Virus record (IMG/VR): IMGVR_UViG_3300048929_000756
Location: 1-21,385 of that record
DNA: 21,385 nt
Source of the DNA: a virus
Strand: one strand, 5' to 3'
Part shown: piece by piece, positions 1 to 7,729 of the stretch
Numbering within the stretch: position 1 is the stretch's first letter
Layout: every line of letters begins with the position of its first letter
Position numbers and translations under genes: made by a program
Notes under the pieces: model-generated
The model's database searches: none
What the model was told of the DNA's origin: nothing
Seen by the model: the letters and a program-made list of their open reading frames with translations, nothing else

Positions 1-315
1 TCACCCCTGAAGTGCATACAGAAACGTGCGCCCGGTCGTCGCTGAATTGGCGTGCGTAATCGTGAAAGAGCCGTTGGTGACCGCCGAGATATAGATCGTG
101 CCGTTTCCTAATTCCGCCGCCGCGTTGGTGCTCGCGGGCGTGAGCAGCGGCACTGTGCCGGCGGCGCAGTTCGAATCAGAGACCACAGTGGTCGAAGCAC
201 CGGTCGCCAGCGTCACCGTGCCGGTTGCATTCGAGCGGCCGGCGGCGAGCTGCTGAAGTGCGAGAATTATCTTCTTCAGGTCGGTCTCGGTCGTACCGGG
301 AACGAACGCGGTCAT
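1..315 (-). CDS. small conserved phage structural-cluster protein
   Basis: This 104-aa protein is complete, with its TGA stop on the first three bases of the window. It has a short helical N-terminus (DLKKIILALQQLAAGR) followed by Thr/Ala/Ser/Gly-rich segments with alternating hydrophobics that look beta-structured, ending in an FTITHANSATTGRTFLYALQG-like edge. From memory, proteins of this build (FVPGT...LAAGRSNATGTVTLA) recur next to tail genes in many tailed phages, but I know no proven function. Its ATG overlaps the stop of the upstream gene as ATGA, so it is probably translationally coupled as the last visible member of the tail operon. A tail-associated or decoration role is inference. 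Confidence 0.8.
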   Translation of the reverse strand: MTAFVPGTTETDLKKIILALQQLAAGRSNATGTVTLATGASTTVVSDSNCAAGTVPLLTPASTNAAAELGNGTIYISAVTNGSFTITHANSATTGRTFLYALQG

Positions 316-596
316 GACGCACTCCGCCTGCTGATGTGCTCACGCCAATAGCTGTGATGCACGCCAAGCGAATCGAGCGCAGCGATGCGCCCCGGCGACA
401 GTCTGAACGGAAGCTGGCGGTAGCGTCCGTCACTCCAGTCGGTGATCAGCCGCACCTCGTTGTTGGTCCACCAGAAGCAGATGCCGGTCTCCTTCTGCCA
501 GCAGATCCAGTACGAGTTATCCGGCATGTCGATGCGCTCGGAACAGATCGCTTCGCCGAACGGCGTCAGCAGTTGACGATCGGGAAATATGCTCAC
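312..596 (-). CDS. hypothetical protein in tail operon
   Basis: This encodes 94 aa rich in Trp and Tyr (YWICWQKETGICFWW) with two nearby Cys residues. I do not recognise a family. The start is a GTG that overlaps the stop of the nozzle gene as GTGA, and its own stop overlaps the next ATG as ATGA, so it sits tightly between two neighbours. No signal peptide or membrane segment is apparent. The tight packing supports a real gene in the tail operon rather than chance. A tail or virion role is inferred from context only. Confidence 0.7.
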   Translation of the reverse strand: MSIFPDRQLLTPFGEAICSERIDMPDNSYWICWQKETGICFWWTNNEVRLITDWSDGRYRQLPFRLSPGRIAALDSLGVHHSYWREHISRRSAS

Positions 597-2071
597 AGCG
601 TGCCGCCCGTCACGAGGTCGGGCACCACGCCGGCAAAGAACGACCAGGACGTGCTTGCGGGAATGCGAACCTTGAAGCGCGAGTAGCGGGTGTCGCGCCG
701 CATGTCGCAGCGGCCTGTCCTCGCATTCACCGCGACTTCCGCGCCCGGCACAGGCGCGGCCGACGGCGTGTCGCGGTAGGACGCGGAGCCAAACAGCGTT
801 GCGGCATCGGTGACGGGGCGAAAGCCTCTGATGGTGATGCGGTTTTCGTCGGTGCCTTGTTCCGCACTCTCGATCGTGGCCTCGAGGTTGCTACCCCGAA
901 AGAAGCCGAGCCCGTGCGTGCCGTTGAACTGGCCGAGTTCCGGCTGCACAGCGGTGGCATAGGCATCGAGGCTCAGCGTCATCGCATCGAGCGAACCCCC
1001 AGGCGCGAGCGTATCGAGGTTTTCCAGCGTCAGGCCCGTTTGCGAAATGCCGAGCAGATATTCGCCACCCATCTCCACCGGGAAGAACCGATCGAGCAGG
1101 AAATCATAGCCGAGGATCTTGTCGTAGGCGCCGCTCGATCCCGCGACCGACTTGTAGGCCCAGTACACCCGCGTCGAGCGCGGATCGGCCGCGCCCATGA
1201 AGAGTTGCAGATTGCCCTTGTCGAGATCGGCGAGAAACGTGCGATCGACCCGCTCGCGGCCGATCGGTTCGGGCACGCCGCCGGGCTCGATCTTGTGAAA
1301 GCCCTGGCCTGCGTAAAAGAAGATCTTCTCCGCCGCGCGGATGATCGAATACGGCGCGAACAATCCCTTGTCCTGGGTGATGCGATCAATCTGAAAGATG
1401 ATCGGCGACCCCGGCACAAAGGACATGCGGCGGATCGCCTGGTCTTGAAAAATGATGCCGGCCTCGCCGCCGGCGACACCGCGCACGATGCCGCCATCCG
1501 GAAAATCCTGGAAGTCGGATGAGTTGATGCCACTGGTCCAGCTCGTCGACGCGTTGAAGCTGTCGAGCCCCGACCACTGGATGCGGTACGGCGTCGACAG
1601 CAGGCCGGAGAGCACGAGAAACTGCCCGACGACGCTGATATAGGCCGCCTGCGGCGGCGAGCCCAGTGCATTGGTGAAAGTGGTCGACGACGTCAGGTCG
1701 AACACCTGCAACACCGCGTTGGCTTGCGTCGCGAACACCAGATTTCCGGTCTGCGCAAACTGCCACTGAGCGGTGGTGGTCAAGGCGCCGTAGCTTCCGC
1801 CACTGAGCGATACATCGGTCCAGGTATAATTGGTGTTGTTCAGCACATAGAGCTTGTTGGAGGTCGCCGCAAACGTCACAACCGTGCCGTCGGACTTCAG
1901 CGCATAGAATGCGCCACGGCAGGCGGAAGGCAGCGCGGACGTATAGGCCGTGAACGAAGGAAACGGCCCATAGCCGTCTCCACGCGGCAACACGTTGAGA
2001 ATGTTCTGCGTCGCCTGCCCTTCATAGTCGCTGACGTCAGGGCGATAGTCGCCGGTCACAAGAAGCGGCAT
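593..2071 (-). CDS. tail nozzle / stub protein (SU10- and T7 gp12-like)
   Basis: This 492-aa protein has the pattern of podoviral nozzle proteins. The N-terminus is short (MPLLVTGDYRPDVSDYEGQ), followed by 'NVLPRGDGYGPFPSF', a pattern common at the front of these proteins. Successive blade-like segments of a beta-propeller follow (e.g. 'IIFQDQAIRRMSFV', 'GLFAPYSIIRAAEKIFFYAGQG'). In this family the protein forms the distal tube of the short tail below the adaptor ring and closes the DNA channel. The ATG at 2071 is chosen over an upstream in-frame start because it forms a TAATG overlap with the previous stop and begins at the conserved region. Downstream, its stop overlaps a GTG start. The family call is by recognition; the blade count was not checked. 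Confidence 0.85.
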   Translation of the reverse strand: MPLLVTGDYRPDVSDYEGQATQNILNVLPRGDGYGPFPSFTAYTSALPSACRGAFYALKSDGTVVTFAATSNKLYVLNNTNYTWTDVSLSGGSYGALTTTAQWQFAQTGNLVFATQANAVLQVFDLTSSTTFTNALGSPPQAAYISVVGQFLVLSGLLSTPYRIQWSGLDSFNASTSWTSGINSSDFQDFPDGGIVRGVAGGEAGIIFQDQAIRRMSFVPGSPIIFQIDRITQDKGLFAPYSIIRAAEKIFFYAGQGFHKIEPGGVPEPIGRERVDRTFLADLDKGNLQLFMGAADPRSTRVYWAYKSVAGSSGAYDKILGYDFLLDRFFPVEMGGEYLLGISQTGLTLENLDTLAPGGSLDAMTLSLDAYATAVQPELGQFNGTHGLGFFRGSNLEATIESAEQGTDENRITIRGFRPVTDAATLFGSASYRDTPSAAPVPGAEVAVNARTGRCDMRRDTRYSRFKVRIPASTSWSFFAGVVPDLVTGGTL

Positions 2072-2718
2072 TATTCGGTCACCGGAGGTAGGATCTGTTG
2101 CACGGGATCGATCGTCCAGGTCGAGGATGGCGGCACAAGCGGCGACCATGGCGGCGCGGCTGCTGTCTCTTCACGCCATGACGCGACCGGCGAATTTACT
2201 GTCACCCAGGCCGAAGACGGCGCGGCATCGCCATTCCAGGCGCCGCCTGCCGCCGGTCGCTTCAGCCAGTTGATGAAATCGCGCTGAAACACGGCCGTAT
2301 TGCCTGAGAAACCATAGACGCCATTCGGCAGCGCACTGTGGATGACTGCAAACGTAGTCGCGATTCCGCTCAGCGTAAAAGCACCCGGCGGGTTGACCGG
2401 CTCGCCGACGTTTTCTGCCGTCGCAATGCCGGTGAGAACATATCCGCCGGCGGAAACAACATCCGAAAAACGGAAGGCGGCCGATAGCCCGGCAAAGGCA
2501 AAGGAGCCTACGCTTGCGGTTGCCGACGTTTTGAAGGTCTCTGAAACGCCGGTCAAGGCGAAGGCCGCAAGAGCAGATGCTTCCGTGGTCGCAAATGCCT
2601 GGGCATTCGCAGCTTCCGAATAGGCCACGACGCTCGCCGCGAGCGTGAATGTGACGGCGCGCGACCCACCCGGGCCCGCCGCGACCGCAAGCGTGCCGAT
2701 CGGACCGAAACCAAGCAT
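2071..2718 (-). CDS. beta-repeat tail-associated protein
   Basis: This encodes 215 aa. Five tandem repeats of about 20 residues start near residues 51, 71, 91, 112 and 133, with consensus G-x-[FY]-x-[LF]-[TSA]-G-[ILVN]-x-x-x-[FE]. Examples are GSFAFAGLSAAF and GAFTLSGIATTF. The last ~65 residues are Pro/Trp-rich without repeats (FINWLKRP, SSAWVTVNS). Such repeats suggest a stacked beta structure, fitting a fibre, collar or decoration component, but I know no tested function. AAAGG lies 8 nt before the ATG, just inside the previous gene's end, and its TAA shares a base with the nozzle ATG. Confidence 0.8.
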   Translation of the reverse strand: MLGFGPIGTLAVAAGPGGSRAVTFTLAASVVAYSEAANAQAFATTEASALAAFALTGVSETFKTSATASVGSFAFAGLSAAFRFSDVVSAGGYVLTGIATAENVGEPVNPPGAFTLSGIATTFAVIHSALPNGVYGFSGNTAVFQRDFINWLKRPAAGGAWNGDAAPSSAWVTVNSPVASWREETAAAPPWSPLVPPSSTWTIDPVQQILPPVTE

Positions 2719-2723
2719 GCTGC

Positions 2724-2969
2724 TTACCTTTCAAGGCAGGTGGGCCAGACCTTCTTGAGATCGTCGATGGTTTGCGCGGCGTCGATGGCTGGATGTTGGG
2801 TGACGTCGCGTAACGCCTGCTTTTTGGCAACGATCGCCGAGATGTCTGAGCCTGCTTCCTGGGCGCGCATGATTTTCAGATCGAGATCTTTGAACAACGG
2901 TTCCCGCGCGTGACGCAGCTTGGCGCGATGGATGTCACGTGCCTTTGCCATGTTGACTTTAAGAGCCAT
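2724..2969 (-). CDS. small helical phage protein of tail-fibre cluster
   Basis: This 81-aa protein is charged and mostly helical, with the pattern 'AKARDIHRAKLRHAREPLFKDLDLKIMRA...IDAAQTIDDLKKVWP'. Similar small proteins commonly lie beside tail-fibre genes in proteobacterial prophages, usually paired with a short 'YxILDxxELP' protein as here. The function is unknown; assembly or chaperone-like help is only a guess. The ATG at 2969 follows a weak GGGCGG purine run; ATG 2951 (MAKARDIH) is an alternative. It lies 33 nt after the previous stop and 5 nt before the next start. Confidence 0.75.
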   Translation of the reverse strand: MALKVNMAKARDIHRAKLRHAREPLFKDLDLKIMRAQEAGSDISAIVAKKQALRDVTQHPAIDAAQTIDDLKKVWPTCLER

Positions 2970-3002
2970 GATCGCCGCCCTGCTTATTCTCTGCGCTTCT
3001 CT

Positions 3003-3257
3003 TCAGCATCGCGTCGAGGCCTTTTGCGCGAACCATTCTTCGGCGCCGACGCCAACACCGTGTGCCTGCGAGAAGTCTCCTTCCCATGCCGCGCTGTAAT
3101 CCCAATCGGGATGCGGCAGCTCGGTGTGATCCAGGATAAAATAGGGAACGCCGGGCGGCACATCCTTTCTGGCCACCTCCTCGACCGGTATCTCACCAGT
3201 CGGAACGATGATCGCGATCTCGCCGTTTTCTTGCGGATGAATGACGATCTGCACCAT
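3003..3257 (-). CDS. small conserved protein next to tail fibre
   Basis: This encodes 84 aa with the core 'GVPYFILDHTELPHPDWDYSAAWEGDFS'-type layout (quoted in parts: PYFILDHTELP, AAWEGDF). It is a familiar small phage protein found beside fibre genes, with no known activity. The open frame extends upstream to 3428, but that extension reads antisense-like through the fibre gene. The ATG at 3257 is preferred because it sits 4 nt after the fibre stop and starts a sensible beta-rich domain (MVQIVIHPQENGEIAIIV). There is no clear Shine-Dalgarno, so reinitiation after the fibre stop is likely. Confidence 0.75.
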   Translation of the reverse strand: MVQIVIHPQENGEIAIIVPTGEIPVEEVARKDVPPGVPYFILDHTELPHPDWDYSAAWEGDFSQAHGVGVGAEEWFAQKASTRC

Positions 3258-3261
3258 TGCG

Positions 3262-4194
3262 CTAGTCCATGACCATAAGAGTGATGTAACCGGAATCGAT
3301 GTTGCCGGTGGAAATGCTTCGGCTAACAGTGATCGGGCATCCCGACGTGGTCGGAACACGTCCCGAGCCGCCAACAAGGCCGATAGTGGTTTTAATGTTG
3401 CCGTCGTCGGGCGATCCATCCTTTGCAACGTCGCTCACAGCGCAATAAACCGCGTCAGCCAACGCGGTCGAGAAGTTGACAAAGTAGACGCCGGCTGAAG
3501 ATCGCGTGATCGAACTGACATTGAAGCTTTTCGATATCGTCGGGGTAGAGCCTGCGAACGTCACCCATGCCCTGGCAGTGTTCTTGGCCGCCAAAACACC
3601 CGCAGAAGTGGAAAGGCTGGTGCCAGAAAGATTGAAATTAGTACCGTCGAAATATAGATAGCTCGTTGCAGAATTGCCGAATACAACGATGCCGGAATTA
3701 TTGCCGCGGTGAACTAGAAGGTCTCCACCGGTTCCTCCTGATCCGGCCAGCGTCAACGCCGTGCTGAGCGCGCCGGAAATCGTAACCGAGGCGGTGAACG
3801 TATTCGCAGCGTTCTTCAGCGGGACGTTGCTCGACAGCCGCGCATCTGCAAGCGTGCCGGCAGAAAGCAACGAAGCGTTTTTCAAGTCGGCGGATGCCGC
3901 CGTGATAAAGACATTCGGCCCCGCACCGAAACTGATCGCCGACATCCCGCCGGACGAATTCGCTGTGATGGTCGATCGCGCAAGCGTGGTGCCGGATGAC
4001 GTGTAGGCTCCGAACCCCTCCTCCCACTGGCTCTTGTCGGCGCTTTCGGCGCGATATGAATAGACGTTGCCATTGACCGCGCCGGCAGCCGCCGGCGTCT
4101 GATATCCCTGCACCGCCGTAGAGACGACGAAATTGCCTGTTCCGCCCGACGACGGAATGAAGCCGCAGGCATCGACAAAATCATTCGCGCTCAT
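3262..4194 (-). CDS. tail-fibre-like / receptor-binding candidate
   Basis: This encodes 310 aa. The N-terminal part has the 'SYRAESADKSQWEEGFGAYTSS' style block followed by 'GTTLARSTI' and 'NVFITAASADL', a pattern frequent at the virion-attached end of phage fibres. The middle is low-complexity Ser/Gly/Thr/Ala with short beta repeats, and the C-terminal ~100 residues (from about WVTFAG) look like a compact beta domain that could be the tip. Binding to the host surface is the family role and is inferred here. The ATG overlaps the previous TGA as ATGA. No chaperone-type C-terminal peptidase motif was recognised. Confidence 0.75.
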   Translation of the reverse strand: MSANDFVDACGFIPSSGGTGNFVVSTAVQGYQTPAAAGAVNGNVYSYRAESADKSQWEEGFGAYTSSGTTLARSTITANSSGGMSAISFGAGPNVFITAASADLKNASLLSAGTLADARLSSNVPLKNAANTFTASVTISGALSTALTLAGSGGTGGDLLVHRGNNSGIVVFGNSATSYLYFDGTNFNLSGTSLSTSAGVLAAKNTARAWVTFAGSTPTISKSFNVSSITRSSAGVYFVNFSTALADAVYCAVSDVAKDGSPDDGNIKTTIGLVGGSGRVPTTSGCPITVSRSISTGNIDSGYITLMVMD

Positions 4195-4610
4195 TGCAGG
4201 GTCAGAACGCCGTTAGTCTGGTCGAGCGCGACGGTAAAGGTGTTGCCGTTGGTCAGGTTGACCTCGGCGCCGTAGTCCCACCAGCCGATCAGATTGCCAC
4301 TTGCCGCGGTCGCATTGTAAAGCACGGCATACCGGAATTGCGCGATCGCTCCGCCGGACGCCGTCCACGACACCGGCGACAGGACAAGCTTGTAGGTTCC
4401 GGAGGTGTCGTTGCCCGACACGAACGCGGCGGCGCCGCCACCCGCCGTGTAGCCGTTAGCCGCGGTAATCTCGCTGATGTTGCTCTTGATCGTGTTCGAA
4501 GCGACCGGCGCGGTGTCGCTCAACATCACTTTGAGCGTATCGGAATTGAGGTTGTGGATCTTTTGCGCGAGGTCGGAGACGAACGAATTAAACTTGTTGA
4601 AAGTCGCCAT
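4191..4610 (-). CDS. conserved phage virion-cluster protein
   Basis: This 139-aa protein starts 'MATFNKFNSFVSDLAQKIHNL' as two parts (MATFNKFNSF, DLAQKIHNLNSDTLKVML), then 'NGYTAGGGAAAF' and a beta-rich C-terminus. This arrangement is common in many phages between adaptor and fibre genes. No activity is known to me; a collar, decoration or fibre-attachment role is plausible from position. AGAGAG lies 8-9 nt before the ATG. It is 20 nt after the adaptor stop, and its own stop overlaps the fibre start. Confidence 0.8.
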   Translation of the reverse strand: MATFNKFNSFVSDLAQKIHNLNSDTLKVMLSDTAPVASNTIKSNISEITAANGYTAGGGAAAFVSGNDTSGTYKLVLSPVSWTASGGAIAQFRYAVLYNATAASGNLIGWWDYGAEVNLTNGNTFTVALDQTNGVLTLQ

Positions 4611-4630
4611 GCGATGATCTCTCTATTTGC

Positions 4631-5284
4631 CTAGATGGCTTGCCCGGCAATCCGCACCGTCATCGGTCCGGCATTGAAGGTCGAGGTCAGGCCGAGGTTG
4701 TTCAGATCGTTCAGCGCGCTGGTGAAGCCGAGACCCCAGGTCTGGATCCGCGCGTCTTCCTTGATGTAGGGCGCCGATTCCAGCAGCGAGCCGTAGAGAT
4801 AAAGATCCGGCGCCAGCGCCAGCAGCCAGTTGGTGGTGTTGGTGGCCAACGGCGGGACGTTGGCGCGGTAGATCATCTCGATCGTGTAAGCCTGGTCCGG
4901 CGTCGGCAGGAGTTCGATCTCGTTGCCGAACACGGTGAAGTAACGCGGCTGGCCGGCGACATCGGCGGTCTTGAAGCGGTACTCGTCCATTTGCGTGCCG
5001 GACTTGAACTCGAGCGCCGGCTTGCCGGTGACGCTGGCGAGCCGCGCCCTCCGCATCGACTGGAAGTCAGCCGGCAACGCAATGAATTCCGGCTCGCTCG
5101 AGGTCAGGTCGACGACCGCCGTGGCGCGGTTCTCCATCTGGCGAACGAAGAGCTGGCGGTTGAATTTCGCTTCCGCTAGCTGGACGAAGCTCGGAATCCG
5201 AGCGATCAGCGTCGTGTCCTGATCGCGCGCGAGATATTCCGTCACCGCGGTCTGGAGCGAAGCGTAGTCGGTGATTTCAGTCAT
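4631..5284 (-). CDS. SU10-type adaptor (head-to-tail connector)
   Basis: This encodes 217 aa. The N-terminal helical part 'YASLQTAVTEYLARD' is followed by 'IPSFVQLAEAKFNRQL' and then by 'LPADFQSMRRARL', the hallmark of phage adaptor proteins that ring the portal and receive the nozzle. The middle part (FGNEIELLPTPD, YTIEMIYRANVPPL) and the late 'LYLYGSLLESAPYIKED' block also fit the family. Length is normal (roughly 200 aa). The ATG overlaps the previous stop (ATGA). With the DUF5309-type capsid and nozzle, this makes the particle SU10-like in its neck. Confidence 0.88.
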   Translation of the reverse strand: MTEITDYASLQTAVTEYLARDQDTTLIARIPSFVQLAEAKFNRQLFVRQMENRATAVVDLTSSEPEFIALPADFQSMRRARLASVTGKPALEFKSGTQMDEYRFKTADVAGQPRYFTVFGNEIELLPTPDQAYTIEMIYRANVPPLATNTTNWLLALAPDLYLYGSLLESAPYIKEDARIQTWGLGFTSALNDLNNLGLTSTFNAGPMTVRIAGQAI

Positions 5285-5613
5285 GCGTCCTCCGCCGACC
5301 AGCCGGCCTGGAGTTTCGGCCGGTCGGTTCTCAGGTAGGCCCAGTCGGGATCGGCGAGCTTCTTCTGCACGACCTGGTCGAACTCCGGTGAAAACAGCCG
5401 CAGCGCGGTATTGCCGCTAGCGTGTTCTTCATGCAGCCACCGCACATAGATGACGTTCGGAATGCGCGCGACATGCCGCCCCCAGTCGCTGGGTTGCTCT
5501 TCGCGCCGCGCCTCGCGATTCCAGCGCAGCACCGGCTCAACGTCCTGAATGTGCTCGACCGCAAGATCTCGGCCGTTGCTGTCGAAATGCGGACGGATCA
5601 GAACGCCGTCCAT
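5281..5613 (-). CDS. conserved phage neck-cluster protein
   Basis: This encodes 110 aa with the pattern 'HIQDVEPVLRWNREARREEQ', 'RHVARIPNVIYVRWL' and 'LRLFSPEFDQVVQKKLADP'. I recognise it as a small protein often found just upstream of adaptor genes in podovirus-like prophages; its function is unknown. The ATG at 5613 shares its A with the previous gene's stop (TGATG) and its own stop overlaps the adaptor ATG, so three genes are coupled. The longer open frame reaching 5790 runs through the previous gene in another frame and is not used. Confidence 0.8.
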   Translation of the reverse strand: MDGVLIRPHFDSNGRDLAVEHIQDVEPVLRWNREARREEQPSDWGRHVARIPNVIYVRWLHEEHASGNTALRLFSPEFDQVVQKKLADPDWAYLRTDRPKLQAGWSAEDA

Positions 5614-5924
5614 CACGACATTTCCGTGACCCACAGCGTGCCCGCGGTGGCGGTGACGAGCCCGTTGGTTGCGGCCTTGATCGCAGAAATGCTCTGGCCG
5701 GGATTGACGGTGACATATTCGACCGTGTTCGCCGGCAGAAAGACATCGGCGACGGTCGCGGTCTGCGGGCCGTCGCCGATCCGGTAGCAACAGGCGGAAT
5801 TGGCGGCGAGCCGGATCTGGTAGGTCTCGGTGCCGAACTTGGTGCCGATCGCAGCACTGGAATCGAATGCGATCGTCTGCGTGGTGGCGACGCGCGAGGC
5901 GGACTGTTTGGGAAAGAACGACAT
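5613..5924 (-). CDS. small beta-rich virion-cluster protein
   Basis: This encodes 103 aa. Short beta-like stretches surround 'CCYRIGDGPQTATVADVFLP' and 'VEYVTVNPGQSISAI', a layout common to small phage proteins coded after the capsid. A decoration or head-completion role is possible but unproven. The start lies 1 nt after the previous TAA. Two adjacent Cys residues are a small oddity. No membrane segment is seen. Confidence 0.8.
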   Translation of the reverse strand: MSFFPKQSASRVATTQTIAFDSSAAIGTKFGTETYQIRLAANSACCYRIGDGPQTATVADVFLPANTVEYVTVNPGQSISAIKAATNGLVTATAGTLWVTEMS

Positions 5925-5925
5925 T

Positions 5926-6288
5926 TTAAGCTGCCCTCACCGCGACCGAGAAATGCATCGGGATCGAGGCGCCCGAGGCGCCGGACGGCGTCAGCGCGAT
6001 GACGTCGTCTTCATTGAGATAAACGGCCGACGCGGGCACCACCGAGAACAACTGCCCCGCGGCCGAGCCCGATTGCGTGACGGTGAAACTCGCAACCGAT
6101 GTGCCGTTCACCGTCACGGCGACAGTGGCGTTGGCGGTCGTAATGGTGCCGCCAAGAATGCCGGTCGCTTTCAATAGCCGCGAGCGGTAAGGCGCGCGGA
6201 CATAGGCCGGAACCGGCGACGCGCCGCAGGACGGCGTATAGGCCGTGAGGTCGGTGGTATTGAGCGTATGAACATTGGGTAACGGCAT
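5926..6288 (-). CDS. small beta-rich protein after capsid (decoration candidate)
   Basis: This encodes 120 aa. An Arg-rich turn (YVRAPYRSRLLKATG) is followed by beta-rich repeats of Thr/Ala/Val and 'LNEDDVIALTPSG'. The gene lies directly after the major capsid, where head-decoration genes are often found; that is position-based inference. The ATG at 6288 has GGAGA 7 nt upstream and begins a conserved-looking N-terminus (MPLPNVHTLNTTDLTAYTP); the longer open frame up to 6534 overlaps the capsid gene and is rejected. The 92 nt before it hold only a small GCCGG/CCGGC hairpin (6328-6341). Confidence 0.75.
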   Translation of the reverse strand: MPLPNVHTLNTTDLTAYTPSCGASPVPAYVRAPYRSRLLKATGILGGTITTANATVAVTVNGTSVASFTVTQSGSAAGQLFSVVPASAVYLNEDDVIALTPSGASGASIPMHFSVAVRAA

Positions 6289-6380
6289 TGGGAGGTCTCC
6301 AGGATGAGGTCGAGCAACAGCGTCACAGCCGGAGAACCGGCCATGACGTCGTTGACGAAAGCGCCGATCGGCGTGGCCGA

Positions 6381-7343
6381 TCAGGACGAGGTGTTGTCGA
6401 ACACGCCGCCGCTCGACTTTTCGTTGCGGGCGACGAGGGCGTATTCGGCCAGGATCTGCCGCCGCTCCGAATCGCCGGTCTTGGCGAGCGGGAGCGAGAT
6501 CATGTTGCGGCCGTTGAGGTAGGCGACCGCCCACTTGTCCATTTCCAGCACAAGCACGTCGCGCATGCGCTGGAAGCGGTTGGCGACGACCTTGAGCTTG
6601 CCGAAATCGGATTCGTAGGCATCGACGGACGCCACGATCTTTTTCGACTTCGCCTCCTCGATCGCGGTGGCGCGGCCGGTGAAGGTCGAGAACACCTGCT
6701 TGTTGAAGGCGCCGGTCATGATCACGCCGGGCTTGCCGCCGTTGGTCCAGATCGAGGACAACACGCTCTTCAGCCGCGCTTCGGTGAAGGCGATCGGAGC
6801 GCCGTCGGTGCGCGTGCCTGACCCGTCAACCGGCGACGGATCGGCAGGCGAACCGGCCGTGCTCTTCGACGTATTCGAGGCAATCCACGACAGGATCGAG
6901 GCCGTCTGCCGCGGCGTCGTCGAGTTGCCGGCGACCTTGGCCTGGTTGGTGCCGGCCAGGATGGTCTCGAGATCGCGCCGCAGCTCGAGGCCCTTGAGCA
7001 TCTCCTGATAGGCGAGCTCGTTGTCGCGGCCGGCGTGTTCGACCGCCTGCTGTGTGCCCGAGACCTGCGCGACCTTGTAGGAAATCTGGCACAAATTGCC
7101 GAGGCGCACGGTCGGCGTGGTCGTGTTGTTGGTGGGATCGTCGCCTTCGAGCTGGGCGTTCGAAGGATTGGCGGCCGCGAGCGCCTGCGTCTGCCATTCA
7201 TGATTGACGGCGGTCGCTTTTTCTTTCTCGGCGCCGCTCATGAACGGGGTATCGGTCGGGTCGATGCGATAGATCACGTCGGAGAGATCTTCGCGGTTGC
7301 CGACCGCGGTATAGGTCGTGAAGGTGGAAGCTGGCAAAGCCAT
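6381..7343 (-). CDS. major capsid protein (DUF5309 / SU10-type)
   Basis: This encodes 320 aa. The N-terminal signature 'TYTAVGNREDLSDVIYRIDP' and 'TDTPFMSGA' is followed by 'HEWQTQALAAANPSNAQLEG', the pattern of DUF5309 (SU10 major capsid, HK97-like fold). Further matches to the family layout are 'ELAYQEMLKGLELRRDLE', the 'GVIMTGAFNKQVFSTF' block and the C-terminal 'EYALVARNEKSSGGVFD'. Length is typical. AAGGAA lies 8 nt before the ATG. It is separated from upstream genes by a 382-nt noncoding stretch with a promoter/terminator-like element, so it may be transcribed under its own control. No scaffold gene is recognisable upstream. Confidence 0.92.
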   Translation of the reverse strand: MALPASTFTTYTAVGNREDLSDVIYRIDPTDTPFMSGAEKEKATAVNHEWQTQALAAANPSNAQLEGDDPTNNTTTPTVRLGNLCQISYKVAQVSGTQQAVEHAGRDNELAYQEMLKGLELRRDLETILAGTNQAKVAGNSTTPRQTASILSWIASNTSKSTAGSPADPSPVDGSGTRTDGAPIAFTEARLKSVLSSIWTNGGKPGVIMTGAFNKQVFSTFTGRATAIEEAKSKKIVASVDAYESDFGKLKVVANRFQRMRDVLVLEMDKWAVAYLNGRNMISLPLAKTGDSERRQILAEYALVARNEKSSGGVFDNTSS

Positions 7344-7576
7344 GTCGATGGTTCCTTGAAATAGACCGACCGCAAGCGGGCCGCGGATGCGCTTTGCATC
7401 GCGGATTGCCTTCGAATGCCGGTTGCCTCATGCGAGAGGCTCGAGTTGATGGTGACGTGTCCAAGAACCACGGGATCGTGCGATGGCGCGGAAAGCTTGA
7501 GCCTCCGGTTCGCTTCTCGTCGTGGTCACTTCGCCGGGCGCCTCGTCTATGCGGCGAGGGTCAGCTCTCTTTATTT
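7344..7576. other. noncoding leader upstream of capsid
   Basis: I see no credible gene here on either strand. The overlapping frames are Arg-rich and lack start signals. It holds the capsid ribosome binding site (AAGGAA, 7352-7357) and otherwise unremarkable GC-rich DNA. It would be the long 5' leader of the capsid mRNA if transcription begins at the promoter-like element near 7700. Confidence 0.5.
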
Positions 7577-7610
7577 GAGCATGATCTTTTCGGAAAACCG
7601 GATGATGCTC
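7577..7610. repeat. rhizobial-type intergenic palindrome
   Basis: GAGCATGATC (7577-7586) and GATGATGCTC (7601-7610) form a 10-bp inverted repeat with one mismatch around TTTTCGGAAAACCG. Palindromes of this wording are dispersed in intergenic DNA of Bradyrhizobium and relatives (recalled, not searched). It supports the host guess and could act as an mRNA hairpin in the capsid leader. Confidence 0.6.
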
Positions 7611-7640
7611 TGGCGCCGCGTGATAATCGCGGGCCGCATG

Positions 7641-7675
7641 AAAAACCCGCCGGCCGATTGCGATCGGCAGCGGGC
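7641..7675 (-). terminator. terminator-like hairpin, element copy 1
   Basis: On the minus strand a stem GCCCGCTGCCGAT/ATCGGCCGGCGGG closes and is followed by TTTTT (plus-strand AAAAA at 7641-7645). Outer stem pairs 7646-7650 with 7670-7674, inner stem pairs 7653-7658 with 7663-7668. It fits an intrinsic terminator for minus-strand transcription and lies between the Gly-rich gene and the capsid gene. Confidence 0.7.
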
Positions 7676-7700
7676 TTTCAAAACTCTTGCGACGATGCAC

Positions 7701-7729
7701 TTATGAAGGTGATTTGCCCGACGGGTCAA
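7701..7729 (-). promoter_or_regulatory. promoter-like box, element copy 1
   Basis: Minus-strand TTGACC (7729-7724), 17-nt spacer, TCATAA (7706-7701). The spacer CGTCGGGCAAATCACCT is nearly identical in the two other copies (8959-8987, 15480-15508). The TGA stop of the upstream gene lies inside the -35 box. Predicted RNA would run straight into the hairpin at 7641-7675. Confidence 0.5.

Noticed and set aside
857-1522. 221-aa plus-strand open frame
   Set aside because: Antisense to the nozzle gene; charged, repetitive shadow sequence.
6328-6341. GCCGG-AGAA-CCGGC hairpin after the capsid gene as a terminator
   Set aside because: Only 5 bp, no T tract; downstream genes probably share the capsid transcript.
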